A DNA stretch of 64,000 bases from Lysobacterales bacterium (GTDB lineage Bacteria; Pseudomonadota; Gammaproteobacteria; Xanthomonadales; Ahniellaceae): positions 45,206 through 109,205 of the forward strand of contig JACPFU010000007.1 in NCBI GenBank assembly GCA_016182785.1, given 5' to 3'. The notes under the pieces were generated by a model that saw only the letters and a program-made list of their open reading frames with translations, did no database searches and was not told the origin of the DNA. The translations under genes and the position numbers were made by a program. Positions within the stretch are counted from its first letter, which is position 1. Every line of letters begins with the position of its first letter. Positions 34,942-44,445 of this stretch are shown here, piece by piece.

Positions 34942-36901
34942 ATGTTGGAACAATACGGTCTTTGGATCGCGATGGCCTGCGGCCTGCTCGCCGTGGGCTA
35001 CGGCGCGATCTCGGTGCAGTGGATTCTCGCGCGCAGCGCCGGCAACGAGCGCATGCAGACGATCGCCGCGGCGATCCAGGAAGGCGCCGGCGCCTACCTG
35101 CGGCGCCAGTACCAGACCATCGCCGTGGTCGGCGTGGTGCTGTTCCTGGTGATCGGCCTGGGGCTCAAGAGCTGGCCGACCGCGATCGGCTTCGCGATCG
35201 GCGCCATTCTTTCGGGCATGGCCGGCTTCATCGGCATGTTCGTGTCGGTACGCGCCAACGTGCGCACCGCGCAGGCTGCCACCGAGGGCCTGAACGCGGC
35301 GCTCGCGGTGTCGTTCCGCGGCGGCGCGATCACCGGCATGCTGGTCGTCGGCCTTGGCATCATCGGCGTCGCCGGCTATTTCATGGCGGTCACCGGCGGC
35401 AAGGCTATCGACGCCGAGCAGCTCAAGGAAGCGCTGCACCCGATGGTCGGCCTGGCCTTCGGCTCGTCGCTGATCTCGATCTTCGCGCGTCTTGGCGGCG
35501 GCATCTTCACCAAGGGCGCCGACGTCGGCGCCGACCTGGTCGGCAAGGTCGATGGCCGCCGACCTGTTCGAGACCTACGCGGTGACGATCATCGCGGCGA
35601 TGCTGATCGCGGCGATCTCGTTCGGCACCTACGGCTACACCGGCGTGATCTATCCGCTGATCCTCGGCGCGGTCTCGATCATCGCCTCGATCATCGGCAC
35701 CTACTTCGTCAAGGCGCGTGAAGGCGGCAAGATCATGAACGCGCTGTATCGCGGCCTCGGCGTCTCCGGCGCGATCTCGGCGATCGCGTTCTTCTTCGTC
35801 AGCAAGGAAATGTTCGGCGCCGAGCTCGGCATGCCGCTGTTCCATTGTGCGATGGTCGGCCTGGTGCTGACCGCGGCGATGGTCGTCATCACCGAGTACT
35901 ACACCGCGACCGAGTACAGCCCGGTGCGTGAAGTCGCCGCGGCCTCGGTCACCGGCCACGGCACCAACGTCATTGCCGGCCTCGCGATCTCGATGAAGTC
36001 GACCGCGCTGCCGGTGCTCGCGGTCGCTGCCGCGATCTGGGGCTGCTACGAGATCGCCGGCCTGTACGGCATCGCGATCGCCGCGACCTCGATGCTGTCG
36101 ATGGCCGGCATGATCGTCGCGCTCGACGCCTACGGTCCGATCACCGACAACGCCGGCGGCATCGCCGAGATGAGCGAACTCGGTCCGGAAATCCGCAAGG
36201 TGACCGACGCGCTCGACGCGGTCGGCAACACCACCAAGGCGGTGACCAAGGGCTACGCGATCGGTTCTGCCGGCCTGGCCGCGCTGGTGCTGTTCGCGGA
36301 TTACGCGCACAAGCTCAAGGACAAGATGGGCGACGGCTATTCCGATGCGATCTTCGCGATCAACGACCCCAAGGTGGTGATCGGCCTGCTGATCGGCGGC
36401 ATGATCCCGTACCTGTTCGGCGCCTACGCGATGCAGGCCGTCGGCCGCGCCGCGGGTGCGGTGGTCGAGGAAGTGCGTCGCCAGTTCCGCGAGATTCCGG
36501 GCATCATGGAAGGCACCGGCAAGCCGCAGTACGACAAGGCGGTCGACCTGCTGACCAAGGCTGCGATCAAGGAAATGATCTTCCCGTCGATGCTGCCGCT
36601 GTTCATCCCGGTGTTGGTCGGCGTGTTCCTCGGCCCGGGTGCGCTCGGCGGCCTGCTGATGGGCACCATCGTCACCGGCCTGTTCGTCGCCATCTCGATG
36701 TGCACCGGCGGCGGCGCCTGGGACAATGCCAAGAAGTACATCGAGGAAGGTCACCACGGCGGCAAGGGCTCCGACGCCCACAAGGCCGCGGTTACCGGTG
36801 ACACCGTCGGCGATCCCTACAAGGACACCGCCGGCCCGGCCGTGAACCCGCTGATCAAGATCATCAACATCGTCGCGCTGCTGCTGATTCCGTTGCTCTA
36901 A
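34942..36901 (+). pseudogene. hppA: H+-translocating membrane pyrophosphatase, internally deleted
   Basis: The enzyme couples PPi hydrolysis to proton pumping. Codons 34942-35550 encode 203 normal residues ending [10 protein letters not shown], and codons from 35552 (frame +1) encode [12 protein letters not shown] to the end. Between them intact family members carry about 28 residues, including the Asp-rich catalytic loop (IPEDDPRNPAV, DNVGDNVGDCAG). Here they are missing and the frame is shifted, which fits a loss of about 83 bases. Residues [10 protein letters not shown] mark the K+-independent type. The start has GGGAG upstream. The rest looks unmutated, so the break is recent or an assembly error. 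Confidence 0.9.
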
Positions 36902-36927
36902 GGCAGCGCATCACGGCAAGAGCACAG

Positions 36928-36951
36928 AAACCCCGCTTCGGCGGGGTTTTT
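36928..36951 (+). terminator. Intrinsic terminator after hppA
   Basis: A perfect 9-base stem, AAACCCCGC (36928-36936) and GCGGGGTTT (36941-36949), closes a TTCG tetraloop and is followed by a T run (36947-36951). This is a textbook Rho-independent terminator for the hppA transcript. Confidence 0.93.
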
Positions 36952-37005
36952 GTTGGACGCGCGCAGAACTAAGCTTCGACATGAATGGATGTCTGAGGAG
37001 TCCAA

Positions 37006-38457
37006 GTGAAGTCGCTATTCATCTCATTCAATGCATGGCTTGGATTCCTGATCGGACTGCTCATTTGTTACGGGATCGCGTTCCTTCTTCTCCGCGCGAG
37101 CCTTAGGAGATGGCGTGCCCGGAAGATAGGGCATGCTCCTGCGTTTTCGACATTCCTTTTGACGTCTATGGCGGTGTTCCTGATTCTCCTGCCGACATGG
37201 GGTGTGTTCCCAGGGCGAATGTTGGCAGAACAGCTGTGCCATTCGTTGTCGCATCGCTATGACAAAGCCGAGTTGCCGGTTGCGGCGGATCGCCTGGTGC
37301 TTCCTGTGTCGATCGATAACGAGTTGACTGATTTTGTGCGGTTGCTTTCAGAATATGGCTTCGACGAAGTCGTTCATCGGGCGCCCAAAGGTAGTTTGCA
37401 GGAGCCTTGGCGGAAGAACTTCCCGGAAACGGTAGTAGTTTCCGTCCGAAACAGTGGGGATGGCGATTGTCAGGCTCTCACGAATGCCTTGGACACGGAT
37501 CACGAGTTGAAGCGCAGCATATTCCAATCTGGATTGAATCCGGAAAGATGCGTCGCTATCTCGGAGCGAGGCGCAGCCGGCACCGAAATTCGCATCTCGC
37601 ATTCGATGGAGGCCAGGTATTTCCCGGTTCCAGCAAAGATATTCTCAAAATCCATGTTCAAGAACGGCGAGCTGGATCCATTTTTCGAAGAATTCGCGTT
37701 CTATTATCACGAGACCAATCCATATCGCGGCAAGGCCGATGGATTTGCTTGTGGAAAATGGCCGCCGTTCGCAGCGTCTGATGGTTTTTCGGAGCGACGC
37801 TGGGAATGGGAAGGCAAGATCGTTGCGACGAATCAGCCTGCGATGGCAACTCATGTCGAGGCGCGCGCTTGGACGAGCAGTCCTCCTGCCCAGGTTGTTG
37901 GCAGTGAAGAAGTCCCTGTTTATCCTGGTGCCAGTGCGGTCATTCAGGCCGCTAATTACTCTCTCGGCAATGAAGACGGATCCGCTTGGGTTACCGCGCC
38001 AAGTGCCAATGGAATTGGGAAGACCCGTTCCCAGATGTTGTTTTTCGCATCAGATCGCGCGACCAAGAGCGTGATAATGCCATCTGCGACGGAATTCCTG
38101 CATTGGGTCTGCTACCGAGTCTTGGGTGTTCATCGCGATGGCTCGCATGTCTTGGTTGTGCGTTCGCCGGATTCATGCATCTCGATGAGGTATCTGGAGT
38201 TCATTCACTTCGACATCGATGAGGAGCGATTTGAACTTAATCGCATCGATCTTGACTCGCTCTCAAACGAACGCGGCGACTTGTTTGCTCGGGCGCTCGA
38301 CGATGGCCTTGTACGGAGGGCAGCTTTTCGGGACGGAGGATTTGATATCTCGCTCCTGCTCTTCGAGAAGCGAAGATTGAAGTACGCGAGTGCCGGGAAG
38401 CCAGCCGATGCGCTCATGCTTGAGGTTCGAGCCGAAAATCCAGCGAACGTGCGTTGA
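37006..38457 (+). CDS. Membrane-anchored hypothetical protein, AT-richer gene
   Basis: The 483-residue protein has two membrane helices near the N-terminus (about residues 10-31 and 47-66) and a long soluble part likely in the periplasm, with no recognised domain. The GTG start at 37006 has GAGGAG at good spacing. Base composition is clearly more A+T than the neighbours and rare codons ending in A/T are common, which suggests acquisition by transfer. It lies alone between the hppA terminator and ppa, like an inserted single gene. Confidence 0.7.
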   Translation: MKSLFISFNAWLGFLIGLLICYGIAFLLLRASLRRWRARKIGHAPAFSTFLLTSMAVFLILLPTWGVFPGRMLAEQLCHSLSHRYDKAELPVAADRLVLPVSIDNELTDFVRLLSEYGFDEVVHRAPKGSLQEPWRKNFPETVVVSVRNSGDGDCQALTNALDTDHELKRSIFQSGLNPERCVAISERGAAGTEIRISHSMEARYFPVPAKIFSKSMFKNGELDPFFEEFAFYYHETNPYRGKADGFACGKWPPFAASDGFSERRWEWEGKIVATNQPAMATHVEARAWTSSPPAQVVGSEEVPVYPGASAVIQAANYSLGNEDGSAWVTAPSANGIGKTRSQMLFFASDRATKSVIMPSATEFLHWVCYRVLGVHRDGSHVLVVRSPDSCISMRYLEFIHFDIDEERFELNRIDLDSLSNERGDLFARALDDGLVRRAAFRDGGFDISLLLFEKRRLKYASAGKPADALMLEVRAENPANVR

Positions 38458-38610
38458 GCGTCGCTGCCCAACTCCAGTCTCTGCCGGCTGATCCTGCAGC
38501 AGCAATTTGCCTTTCGGACCTGCGACGAGCGACCGAAGATGGCTCGCAGCTCGAGTCGCCGTTCAGCGCCGCGCCGCTACCATCGCCGGCCTTTGCTGCA
38601 GGAGTACGCC

Positions 38611-39159
38611 ATGGGTCTGGATCTCGTCGAGAGCGGCCGCGCGTTGCCGGATGACGTCAATGTGATCATCGAGATTCCGATGAACTCGGAGCCGGTGAAA
38701 TACGAGGTGGACAAGGCCAGCGGCGCGATCTTCGTCGATCGCGTGCTGACCACGCCGATGCGCTATCCGTGCAACTACGGCTACATCCCGCACACGCTGT
38801 CGGGGGATGGCGATCCGGCCGATGTGCTGGTGGTGATGCCGCTGCCGCTGGTCCCGGGGTGCGTGATCCGCTGCCGCCCGGTCGGCATGCTCAAGATGAC
38901 CGACGAGGCCGGTGCCGACACCAAGATCATCGCGGTGCCGGTGAGCAAGGTGTTTCCGGCGTATGACAACGTGCGCACCATCGACGACCTGCCCGAGCAG
39001 ATGCGCGAGCGCATCCAGCACTTCTTCGAGCATTACAAGGATCTGGAGAAGGGCAAGTGGGTCAAGGTCGAAGGCTGGGAAGGCCCGGATGCGGCGCGCG
39101 CCGAGATCATGGCCGCGGTCGCGAGCTACCAGTCGGCCCCGGACAAGCCGCACTTCTGA
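38611..39159 (+). CDS. ppa: Inorganic pyrophosphatase (family I)
   Basis: The soluble enzyme splits PPi to two phosphates and drives biosynthetic reactions. The 182-residue protein has the family I pattern: [27 protein letters not shown] and the metal-binding DGDPADVL at 66-73, with [14 protein letters not shown] and [14 protein letters not shown] later. The ATG at 38611 has GGAG six bases upstream. It is close to hppA, as in related genomes. Confidence 0.97.
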   Translation: MGLDLVESGRALPDDVNVIIEIPMNSEPVKYEVDKASGAIFVDRVLTTPMRYPCNYGYIPHTLSGDGDPADVLVVMPLPLVPGCVIRCRPVGMLKMTDEAGADTKIIAVPVSKVFPAYDNVRTIDDLPEQMRERIQHFFEHYKDLEKGKWVKVEGWEGPDAARAEIMAAVASYQSAPDKPHF

Positions 39160-39201
39160 TCGCGCTTGCGGAAGCAGTCACGATGGGGCAATGATCACCG
39201 C

Positions 39202-39975
39202 ATGGCCCAGGCATTTCTCGGTGGTGGCAGTCCGCCCGCGATCGGTGTCAATCATCGGCGTCGTGCGACGTTCACCGCGCTGACCGACGTGCTCAGCGAC
39301 GCCAATCGTGTCGCCGGCATCTTCAGCTTCTGCGAGGCGTTCTGCGCCACCGAGCCGAAGTTCCTGGTGAACCGCTTCCTGCTGCATGCCGAGCAGCGCA
39401 AGCTGGTCAGCGAAGTCGAGCGCCAGCGTATCGCCAAGGCGATGTACTTCGCGCTGGCGCGGCCTTACGACACGCTGTCGCGCTATCCGGCGCACCTGGT
39501 CGGCATGGACGAACCGGTCGAGGATGCGCAGCCGATCCCGGCCGAGATCAGCGCCTTCGCCGACTTCGGCCTGCACGCGGTACCGAATGCCGCGCAGATC
39601 ACCGCGCGCGAGGCGGTGCCGGCCGCGCACAAGGTGTTCCTGATGGTGATGGCACATCTGGCCACTGCGCTGTTTCGCAGCTTCGGGCACCGGCCGGCAC
39701 GCATCGCGCTCGCGGTGCGCGCCGCATCCGAACAGGTCGGTGCGGGCGAGGACGTGCTGTCGATGCTGATCGACTGGATCGACGGCGACCTGCACGAAGA
39801 CGCCATCCCGGACCACCTGGCGCTGGCCGAGATGCGCACCGCCTTGCGCGTGTTCTACCTGGCATCGACCAACCTGGTCGGCCGCAGCGCCGCGGCACAC
39901 ACGCTGGCGCAGGCGCTGCGCCTCGCCGGCAACCTGCACGAGTCGCACCTGTTCGCACCGCGGTTGCTGGTGTAA
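39202..39975 (+). CDS. Hypothetical protein (257 aa)
   Basis: The protein is mostly helical with no signal peptide or membrane segment, and has the notable stretches EPKFLVNRFLLHAEQRKLV and EMRTALRVFYLASTNLVGR. No family is recognised. The ATG at 39202 is the most sensible start; a TTG at 39166 would add 12 residues. No good ribosome site is seen. It follows ppa in the same direction after a short gap and may share its transcript. Confidence 0.65.
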   Translation: MAQAFLGGGSPPAIGVNHRRRATFTALTDVLSDANRVAGIFSFCEAFCATEPKFLVNRFLLHAEQRKLVSEVERQRIAKAMYFALARPYDTLSRYPAHLVGMDEPVEDAQPIPAEISAFADFGLHAVPNAAQITAREAVPAAHKVFLMVMAHLATALFRSFGHRPARIALAVRAASEQVGAGEDVLSMLIDWIDGDLHEDAIPDHLALAEMRTALRVFYLASTNLVGRSAAAHTLAQALRLAGNLHESHLFAPRLLV

Positions 39976-39997
39976 CCGGCGCGGCGCCCGCGCGCCG

Positions 39998-41074
39998 CTA
40001 CGGCTTCGCGAAGCGGTAGTGCGCGACCAGCCACTCGCTGCCGTCGCGATAGCCGAACAGCTCGGCGCAGGCCATGAAGAACATGCGCCAGCGCTGTTGC
40101 CAGAGCCGCGCACGCTCGGCGCCGTAGGCATCGGCGAGGACCTTCGATGTCTCCGCCTGGCGCGCATCCTGGTTCGCCAGCCAGTGGTTGGCGGTGCGCT
40201 GGTAGTGCGTGCCCGGCAGGCGCCATTGCTCCTCGATGCGCAGGTCGCGCTGGAACCACAACAGCGTGTCGGCGCTCGGCATCAGTCCGCCGGTGAAGAA
40301 GTGGCGCGCCATCCAGTCGTGGTCGCCGTCGCGCTCGAACGGGTAGCACACCTCGCGGTGGCAGAAGATGTGCACGAACAGCTTGCCGCCCGGGCGCAAC
40401 CAGTGCGCGATGCGCCCGAGCAGGGTCTCGTAGTTGCGCACGTGCTCGAACATCTCGATCGAAATGCAGCGGTCGAACGCGGCCGCATCGAGTTCGAGGC
40501 GGTTGACGTCGCGGGTCAGGATGCGCACGTTGTGAAGGCCGCGTTCGCGCGCGCGCGCCGCGATGAACTCGCGCTGCTGGCTCGAATTGCTGACCCCGGT
40601 GATGCGCGAGTTTGGAAAACGCTCGGCCAGCGTGAGCGTGAGCGAACCCCAGCCACAGCCGAGTTCGAGCACGTCCTGGCCGTCACGGAATTCGCCGCGT
40701 TGCAGATACAGATCGAGCATCGCGACTTCGGCCTGGTCCAGCGATTCGCCGCCGCTCGGGTAGTAGCAGCTGGAGTACTTCAGGCGTGCACCGAGCACGG
40801 CGGCGAAGAACGCCGGCGGCACTTCGTAGTGCTGCGTGTTCGCGGCCTCGGTTTCGATCGCGATCGGGCTGCGGCGCAGTTCCTGCACCCGCTCGCGCAG
40901 CCGCGCGAACCAGTCGCCGGCGTATTCCTGGCGCAGGCGCGCGCCGCAGAGCTGGCGGATCGCGAGGCGCAGCAAGGGGTCGGGGATCAGTCCGCGTTCG
41001 GCCAGGCCGATGCTGGAGAGCAGCGGCTCGTGGCCGCTCAGGGCGTGCAGGCGTTCGCTGATGGTGGCGTTCAT
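39998..41074 (-). CDS. Cyclopropane-synthase-like SAM methyltransferase (short form)
   Basis: The 358-residue protein has the CFA-synthase-like core with [35 protein letters not shown] and the SAM-binding [12 protein letters not shown] at 135-146. It differs from true CFA synthase in the first block (HYEVP in place of HYDLGN). Such short relatives occur in lipid operons of the type seen here and may methylate unsaturated chains, as in furan fatty acid synthesis. It is the last gene of the seven-gene operon; its ATG overlaps the DUF1295 stop (ATGA). Confidence 0.9.
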   Translation of the reverse strand: MNATISERLHALSGHEPLLSSIGLAERGLIPDPLLRLAIRQLCGARLRQEYAGDWFARLRERVQELRRSPIAIETEAANTQHYEVPPAFFAAVLGARLKYSSCYYPSGGESLDQAEVAMLDLYLQRGEFRDGQDVLELGCGWGSLTLTLAERFPNSRITGVSNSSQQREFIAARARERGLHNVRILTRDVNRLELDAAAFDRCISIEMFEHVRNYETLLGRIAHWLRPGGKLFVHIFCHREVCYPFERDGDHDWMARHFFTGGLMPSADTLLWFQRDLRIEEQWRLPGTHYQRTANHWLANQDARQAETSKVLADAYGAERARLWQQRWRMFFMACAELFGYRDGSEWLVAHYRFAKP

Positions 41075-41853
41075 GTTCTCGGGATCCATGGGAAGAAGCG
41101 GTTGGTGGTGCGCTGGTAGTCGCGGTAGTCGTCGCCGCGCGAGCGCAGCGACTGTGCCTCGACGAAGGGAATGCCGGTGAGCCAGTTCAGCGAGACGAAC
41201 ATCAGCACCGGGCCGATCCAGCTCAGCGCGAACAGCGGCGAGCCGAGTGCGAGCACGACGTAGGCGAACCAGTGCAGCCACTCGAAGAAGTAGTTCGGAT
41301 GCCGCGAGTAGCGCCACAGCCCGGCGCGACAGCTGCGCCCGCGGTTCGTCGGTTCGTTGCGGAAGGCGGCGAGCTGGGCATCGGCCAGCGCCTCGCCGCC
41401 GAGCGCGATCAGCCAGATCGCGACCGCCGCCGCGAGCTGGAGCGCGCTCGGTGCATTGGGGTTCTGGGCCGCGGCTAGCAGCGGCGCTGCGAACAGCACG
41501 ACCAGTCCGGCCTGGAACACGAAGAAGCCGAAGAACTTGCCCTGGTGCCCGCCCCAGTGGGCGCGCAGGAAGGCATAGCGGCCGTCCTCGGGTTCGCTCA
41601 GCACGCGCTGCAGCAGATGCAGGCCGAGTCGGAAGCCCCACAGTCCGCCGAGCACGGCAACGGCGATGCGGATCTCGACGTCGCCGTCGGCAAACCAGCC
41701 GAAGCCGAGCGCGGCGACACCGAGCAGCAGGGCCCAGGCGACATCGACCGGGCCGGCGTTGCGGGTGCGCCGCTGCAGCGCCCACAGCGCGAGCATGACC
41801 AGCAGCGACAGCGCGCCAAGCGCGAGCAGCGGTTGCAGCAGCGAAGCATTCAT
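41071..41853 (-). CDS. DUF1295 membrane protein
   Basis: The 260-residue protein has about seven hydrophobic segments and the DUF1295/steroid-reductase-like end [15 protein letters not shown] with [19 protein letters not shown]. Members of this fold include NADPH-dependent reductases and isoprenyl-Cys methyltransferases, so a redox or methyl step on a membrane lipid is possible. Both ends overlap neighbours by ATGA, so it is part of the lipid-modification operon. The ATG at 41853 is the only start that fits that coupling. Confidence 0.9.
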   Translation of the reverse strand: MNASLLQPLLALGALSLLVMLALWALQRRTRNAGPVDVAWALLLGVAALGFGWFADGDVEIRIAVAVLGGLWGFRLGLHLLQRVLSEPEDGRYAFLRAHWGGHQGKFFGFFVFQAGLVVLFAAPLLAAAQNPNAPSALQLAAAVAIWLIALGGEALADAQLAAFRNEPTNRGRSCRAGLWRYSRHPNYFFEWLHWFAYVVLALGSPLFALSWIGPVLMFVSLNWLTGIPFVEAQSLRSRGDDYRDYQRTTNRFFPWIPRT

Positions 41854-42380
41854 GCCGGCACTCCTTCGCGGGCGACCAAGCGCGTCGACAGGCCGAGCAG
41901 CATCGGCGTCGCCAGTGCCCAGGCGGCGGCAAGCACCAGCAGCGCCTCCACCACCGGCGCCTCGAACTGCACGGCGCCGAACCCGCGCGCCGCGCCGAAG
42001 TAGGCGAGCGGTCCGCCGACCGCGCCGAACAGGACGGCGAGCAGGAAGCGGCACTTGAGGAACGCGAGCGAGTGGTTGACGGTCAATGCGAACCCGGCCC
42101 ACAGCACCACGATCCACGCCGGCGCCAGCCCGGCGAACGGCAGCGGGGTCGCAAAGCGGAGCCAGCCGCCGAGCACGAGCGCGCTGTCGATCAGGAACCC
42201 GAGCAGCATGGCGCAGGCCAGCAGGGCGATATCGGCGCGCGGCCAGTGCGACACGCGCAGCTGCCACGCGGCGAGCAGTGCCAGCATCGGCAGGCCGGTC
42301 CACCAGTAGCCGGCGCCGGCGCCGGCAACGCTGGCAAGCCACACGCCCTGGTACAGCAGCGCGTTCAGGACCGGATTCAT
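41850..42380 (-). CDS. DUF2878 membrane protein
   Basis: The 176-residue protein has five or six membrane helices and the pattern [20 protein letters not shown] with [20 protein letters not shown], which I know from DUF2878 proteins found next to CFA synthase and DUF1365 genes. Function is unknown. It overlaps the genes on both sides by four bases each. Confidence 0.87.
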   Translation of the reverse strand: MNPVLNALLYQGVWLASVAGAGAGYWWTGLPMLALLAAWQLRVSHWPRADIALLACAMLLGFLIDSALVLGGWLRFATPLPFAGLAPAWIVVLWAGFALTVNHSLAFLKCRFLLAVLFGAVGGPLAYFGAARGFGAVQFEAPVVEALLVLAAAWALATPMLLGLSTRLVAREGVPA

Positions 42381-43672
42381 GCGCTGTCCTTCAGGCCGGG
42401 CAGGAATGGTTGCGGGCGCGCGCCGGGCTTCGCGAACAGCATCTGCACCACGCCAATCGCGCGTTCCTGGAACCCGCCTTCGCAATAGGCGAGGTACCAG
42501 CGCCACATGCGCACGAAGCGCTCCGGATAGCCGAGCGCGCGCACCGCCGGCAGCTGCTCGACGAAGCGCCGGTGCCATGCGCGCAGAGTCCAGGCGTAGC
42601 TCTCGCCGAAGTCCTCCAGGTGGGTGCATTTGAAGTCGGCGCTGCGTCCGGCGGCGCCGAGCATTGCCGACACCGAGGGAATGAAGCTGCCCGGGAAGAT
42701 GTGGCGTTTGATGAAGTCGACCGAGTGCAGCGCCTGTTGGTAGCGGTGGTCCTCGATGGTGATCGCCTGCACCAGCGCCAGGCCGTCGGGCTGGAGCAGC
42801 GACGCGCACTTGGCGAAATAGGTGTCGAGGTACTGGTGGCCGATCGCCTCGATCATCTCGATCGACACCAGCTTGTCGTAGCGGCCGTCGAGATCGCGGT
42901 AGTCGCGCAGCAGCAGCGTGACGCGATCGGACAGGCCGGCCTCGGCGATGCGTCGGCTGGCCAGCGCGTGCTGTTCCTGCGAGATCGTCGTCGTGGTCAC
43001 GCGGCAGCCATAGTGCCTGGCGGCATGCAGCGCGAAGCCGCCCCAGCCGGTGCCGATCTCGATGACATGGTCCTCGGGCTTGAGCTCGAGTTTCTGGCAG
43101 ATGCGGTCGAGCTTGCGCGTGGCGGCAACCTCGAGCGGCTCGTGCTCGTGCGCGAACAGCGCCGAGGAGTACATCAGGTTCTCATCGAGAAACAGCGAGA
43201 ACAGGTCGTTGCCGAGGTCGTAGTGCTCGGCGATGTTGCGGCGACTGCCGCCGCGGGTGTTGCGGCGCAGGGCGTGCGCGGTGCGCATCAGCCAGCCGGC
43301 GACGCGGGCGGCGCCACCTTCCATGGCGTCGAGCAGATCGCGGTTGCGCACGAACATGCGCACCAGCGTCACCGCGTCGCTGCAGCTCCACAGTCCGTCC
43401 ATCCAGGCTTCGCCGACGCCGACCGAACCGCCCTGTGCCAGGCGACGGTAGAACTCGGGCGAGTGCACCAGCAGTTCGGCGCGCAGCGGTTCGCGGCCGG
43501 CGAGCGGTTGGCCGAGCACGAAGCGTTCGTCGCCGTCGACCAGCACGAGTTCGCAGTCGCGCAGTGCGGACAGGGTGTCGAGCAGCCGCCGCCGCAGGAA
43601 GCGGTCGAGGCGGCCGTGGGTCTGGCTCTCGCTGGCCAGGTTCGGGACGAGCGCGTTGGAGTGGCTGTTCAT
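42377..43672 (-). CDS. cfa: Cyclopropane-fatty-acyl-phospholipid synthase
   Basis: The enzyme adds a methylene group from SAM across double bonds of membrane phospholipid chains. The 431-residue protein has the N-terminal lipid-binding domain (SVGVGEAWMDGLW), EHYDLGNDLF at 149-158, MYSSALF, and SAM-binding VIEIGTGWGGFA at 203-214, with IEAIGHQYLDTYF later. Length is normal. The ATG at 43672 overlaps the DUF1365 stop. Confidence 0.95.
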   Translation of the reverse strand: MNSHSNALVPNLASESQTHGRLDRFLRRRLLDTLSALRDCELVLVDGDERFVLGQPLAGREPLRAELLVHSPEFYRRLAQGGSVGVGEAWMDGLWSCSDAVTLVRMFVRNRDLLDAMEGGAARVAGWLMRTAHALRRNTRGGSRRNIAEHYDLGNDLFSLFLDENLMYSSALFAHEHEPLEVAATRKLDRICQKLELKPEDHVIEIGTGWGGFALHAARHYGCRVTTTTISQEQHALASRRIAEAGLSDRVTLLLRDYRDLDGRYDKLVSIEMIEAIGHQYLDTYFAKCASLLQPDGLALVQAITIEDHRYQQALHSVDFIKRHIFPGSFIPSVSAMLGAAGRSADFKCTHLEDFGESYAWTLRAWHRRFVEQLPAVRALGYPERFVRMWRWYLAYCEGGFQERAIGVVQMLFAKPGARPQPFLPGLKDSA

Positions 43673-44445
43673 TGCGATGTCTTGGCCTTTGCCGGGTGGT
43701 CGTGTACGGGGGTGCGCTTGCACCAGAGCAGGAACGCCTGCCAGTGGATTGCGGCGACGACGCGCAGCGTCATCAGCGGGTGCCGCCACAGCAGCCGGTG
43801 CAACGCCGCGCGCGACATCGGCTCGCGTTCGAGCACCAGGGTGGCGTCGAAGTCGCGCTGTTCGCCGCGATTCACGTCCATGTGCACGCGCAGCTGTGGG
43901 CCGGGCGCCTGGAAGCGCCATTCGTAGCGGCGCGCCATCGGCAGGAACGGCGAGACGTGGAAGCACTTGTCGAAGGCGAAGGCCAGCGCGCTGCCATGCG
44001 CCTCGGCCGCCGCTACCGGCAGCACGTAGGCGTGGCGTTCCTTCCACGGCGTGTTGGTGATCTCGGCGACGATCGCCTGCAGCGTCGCGCCATCGGGCTC
44101 GTAGCAGTAGTAGAAGCTGACCGGGTTGAAGCAGTGACCGAAGTAGCGCGGATGCGTGAGCAGGCGAATCGGTCCCATCGGGCGGCAGCCGCTCTGCGAC
44201 TGCACGGTGTCGCGCACGCAGTCGGCGAGCGGACGCGCGGCGTCGCCGTGGTAGTCGCTGCGCCTGAACTCGGCGAGATTGCGCCGGTCGCGCGACCACC
44301 ACGGGCTCAACGCCAAGACGCGCTCGACCTCGTCCAGGTCCAGGTACAGGTACGCGACCGTGTACTCGAAGCCGTGCGCATGCGGCTGATGGCGGCGGTG
44401 GCGCACGCGGCCGCGGTAGATGGCGCTGGCGAAGGCAGCGTTCAT
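43669..44445 (-). CDS. DUF1365 family protein
   Basis: The 258-residue protein has the conserved DUF1365 features: an N-terminal GRVRHRRHQPHAHGFEYTV, FGHCFNPVSFYYCY in the middle and YEWRFQAPGPQLRV later. The family nearly always sits between an FAD-binding oxidoreductase and a CFA synthase and is thought to aid fatty-acid modification. Overlaps of four bases on both sides fit that role. Confidence 0.93.
   Translation of the reverse strand: MNAAFASAIYRGRVRHRRHQPHAHGFEYTVAYLYLDLDEVERVLALSPWWSRDRRNLAEFRRSDYHGDAARPLADCVRDTVQSQSGCRPMGPIRLLTHPRYFGHCFNPVSFYYCYEPDGATLQAIVAEITNTPWKERHAYVLPVAAAEAHGSALAFAFDKCFHVSPFLPMARRYEWRFQAPGPQLRVHMDVNRGEQRDFDATLVLEREPMSRAALHRLLWRHPLMTLRVVAAIHWQAFLLWCKRTPVHDHPAKAKTSQ

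Noticed and set aside
35521..35580. Programmed frameshift in hppA
   Set aside because: A frameshift alone would not restore the missing catalytic residues, and no slippery site is seen at the junction.
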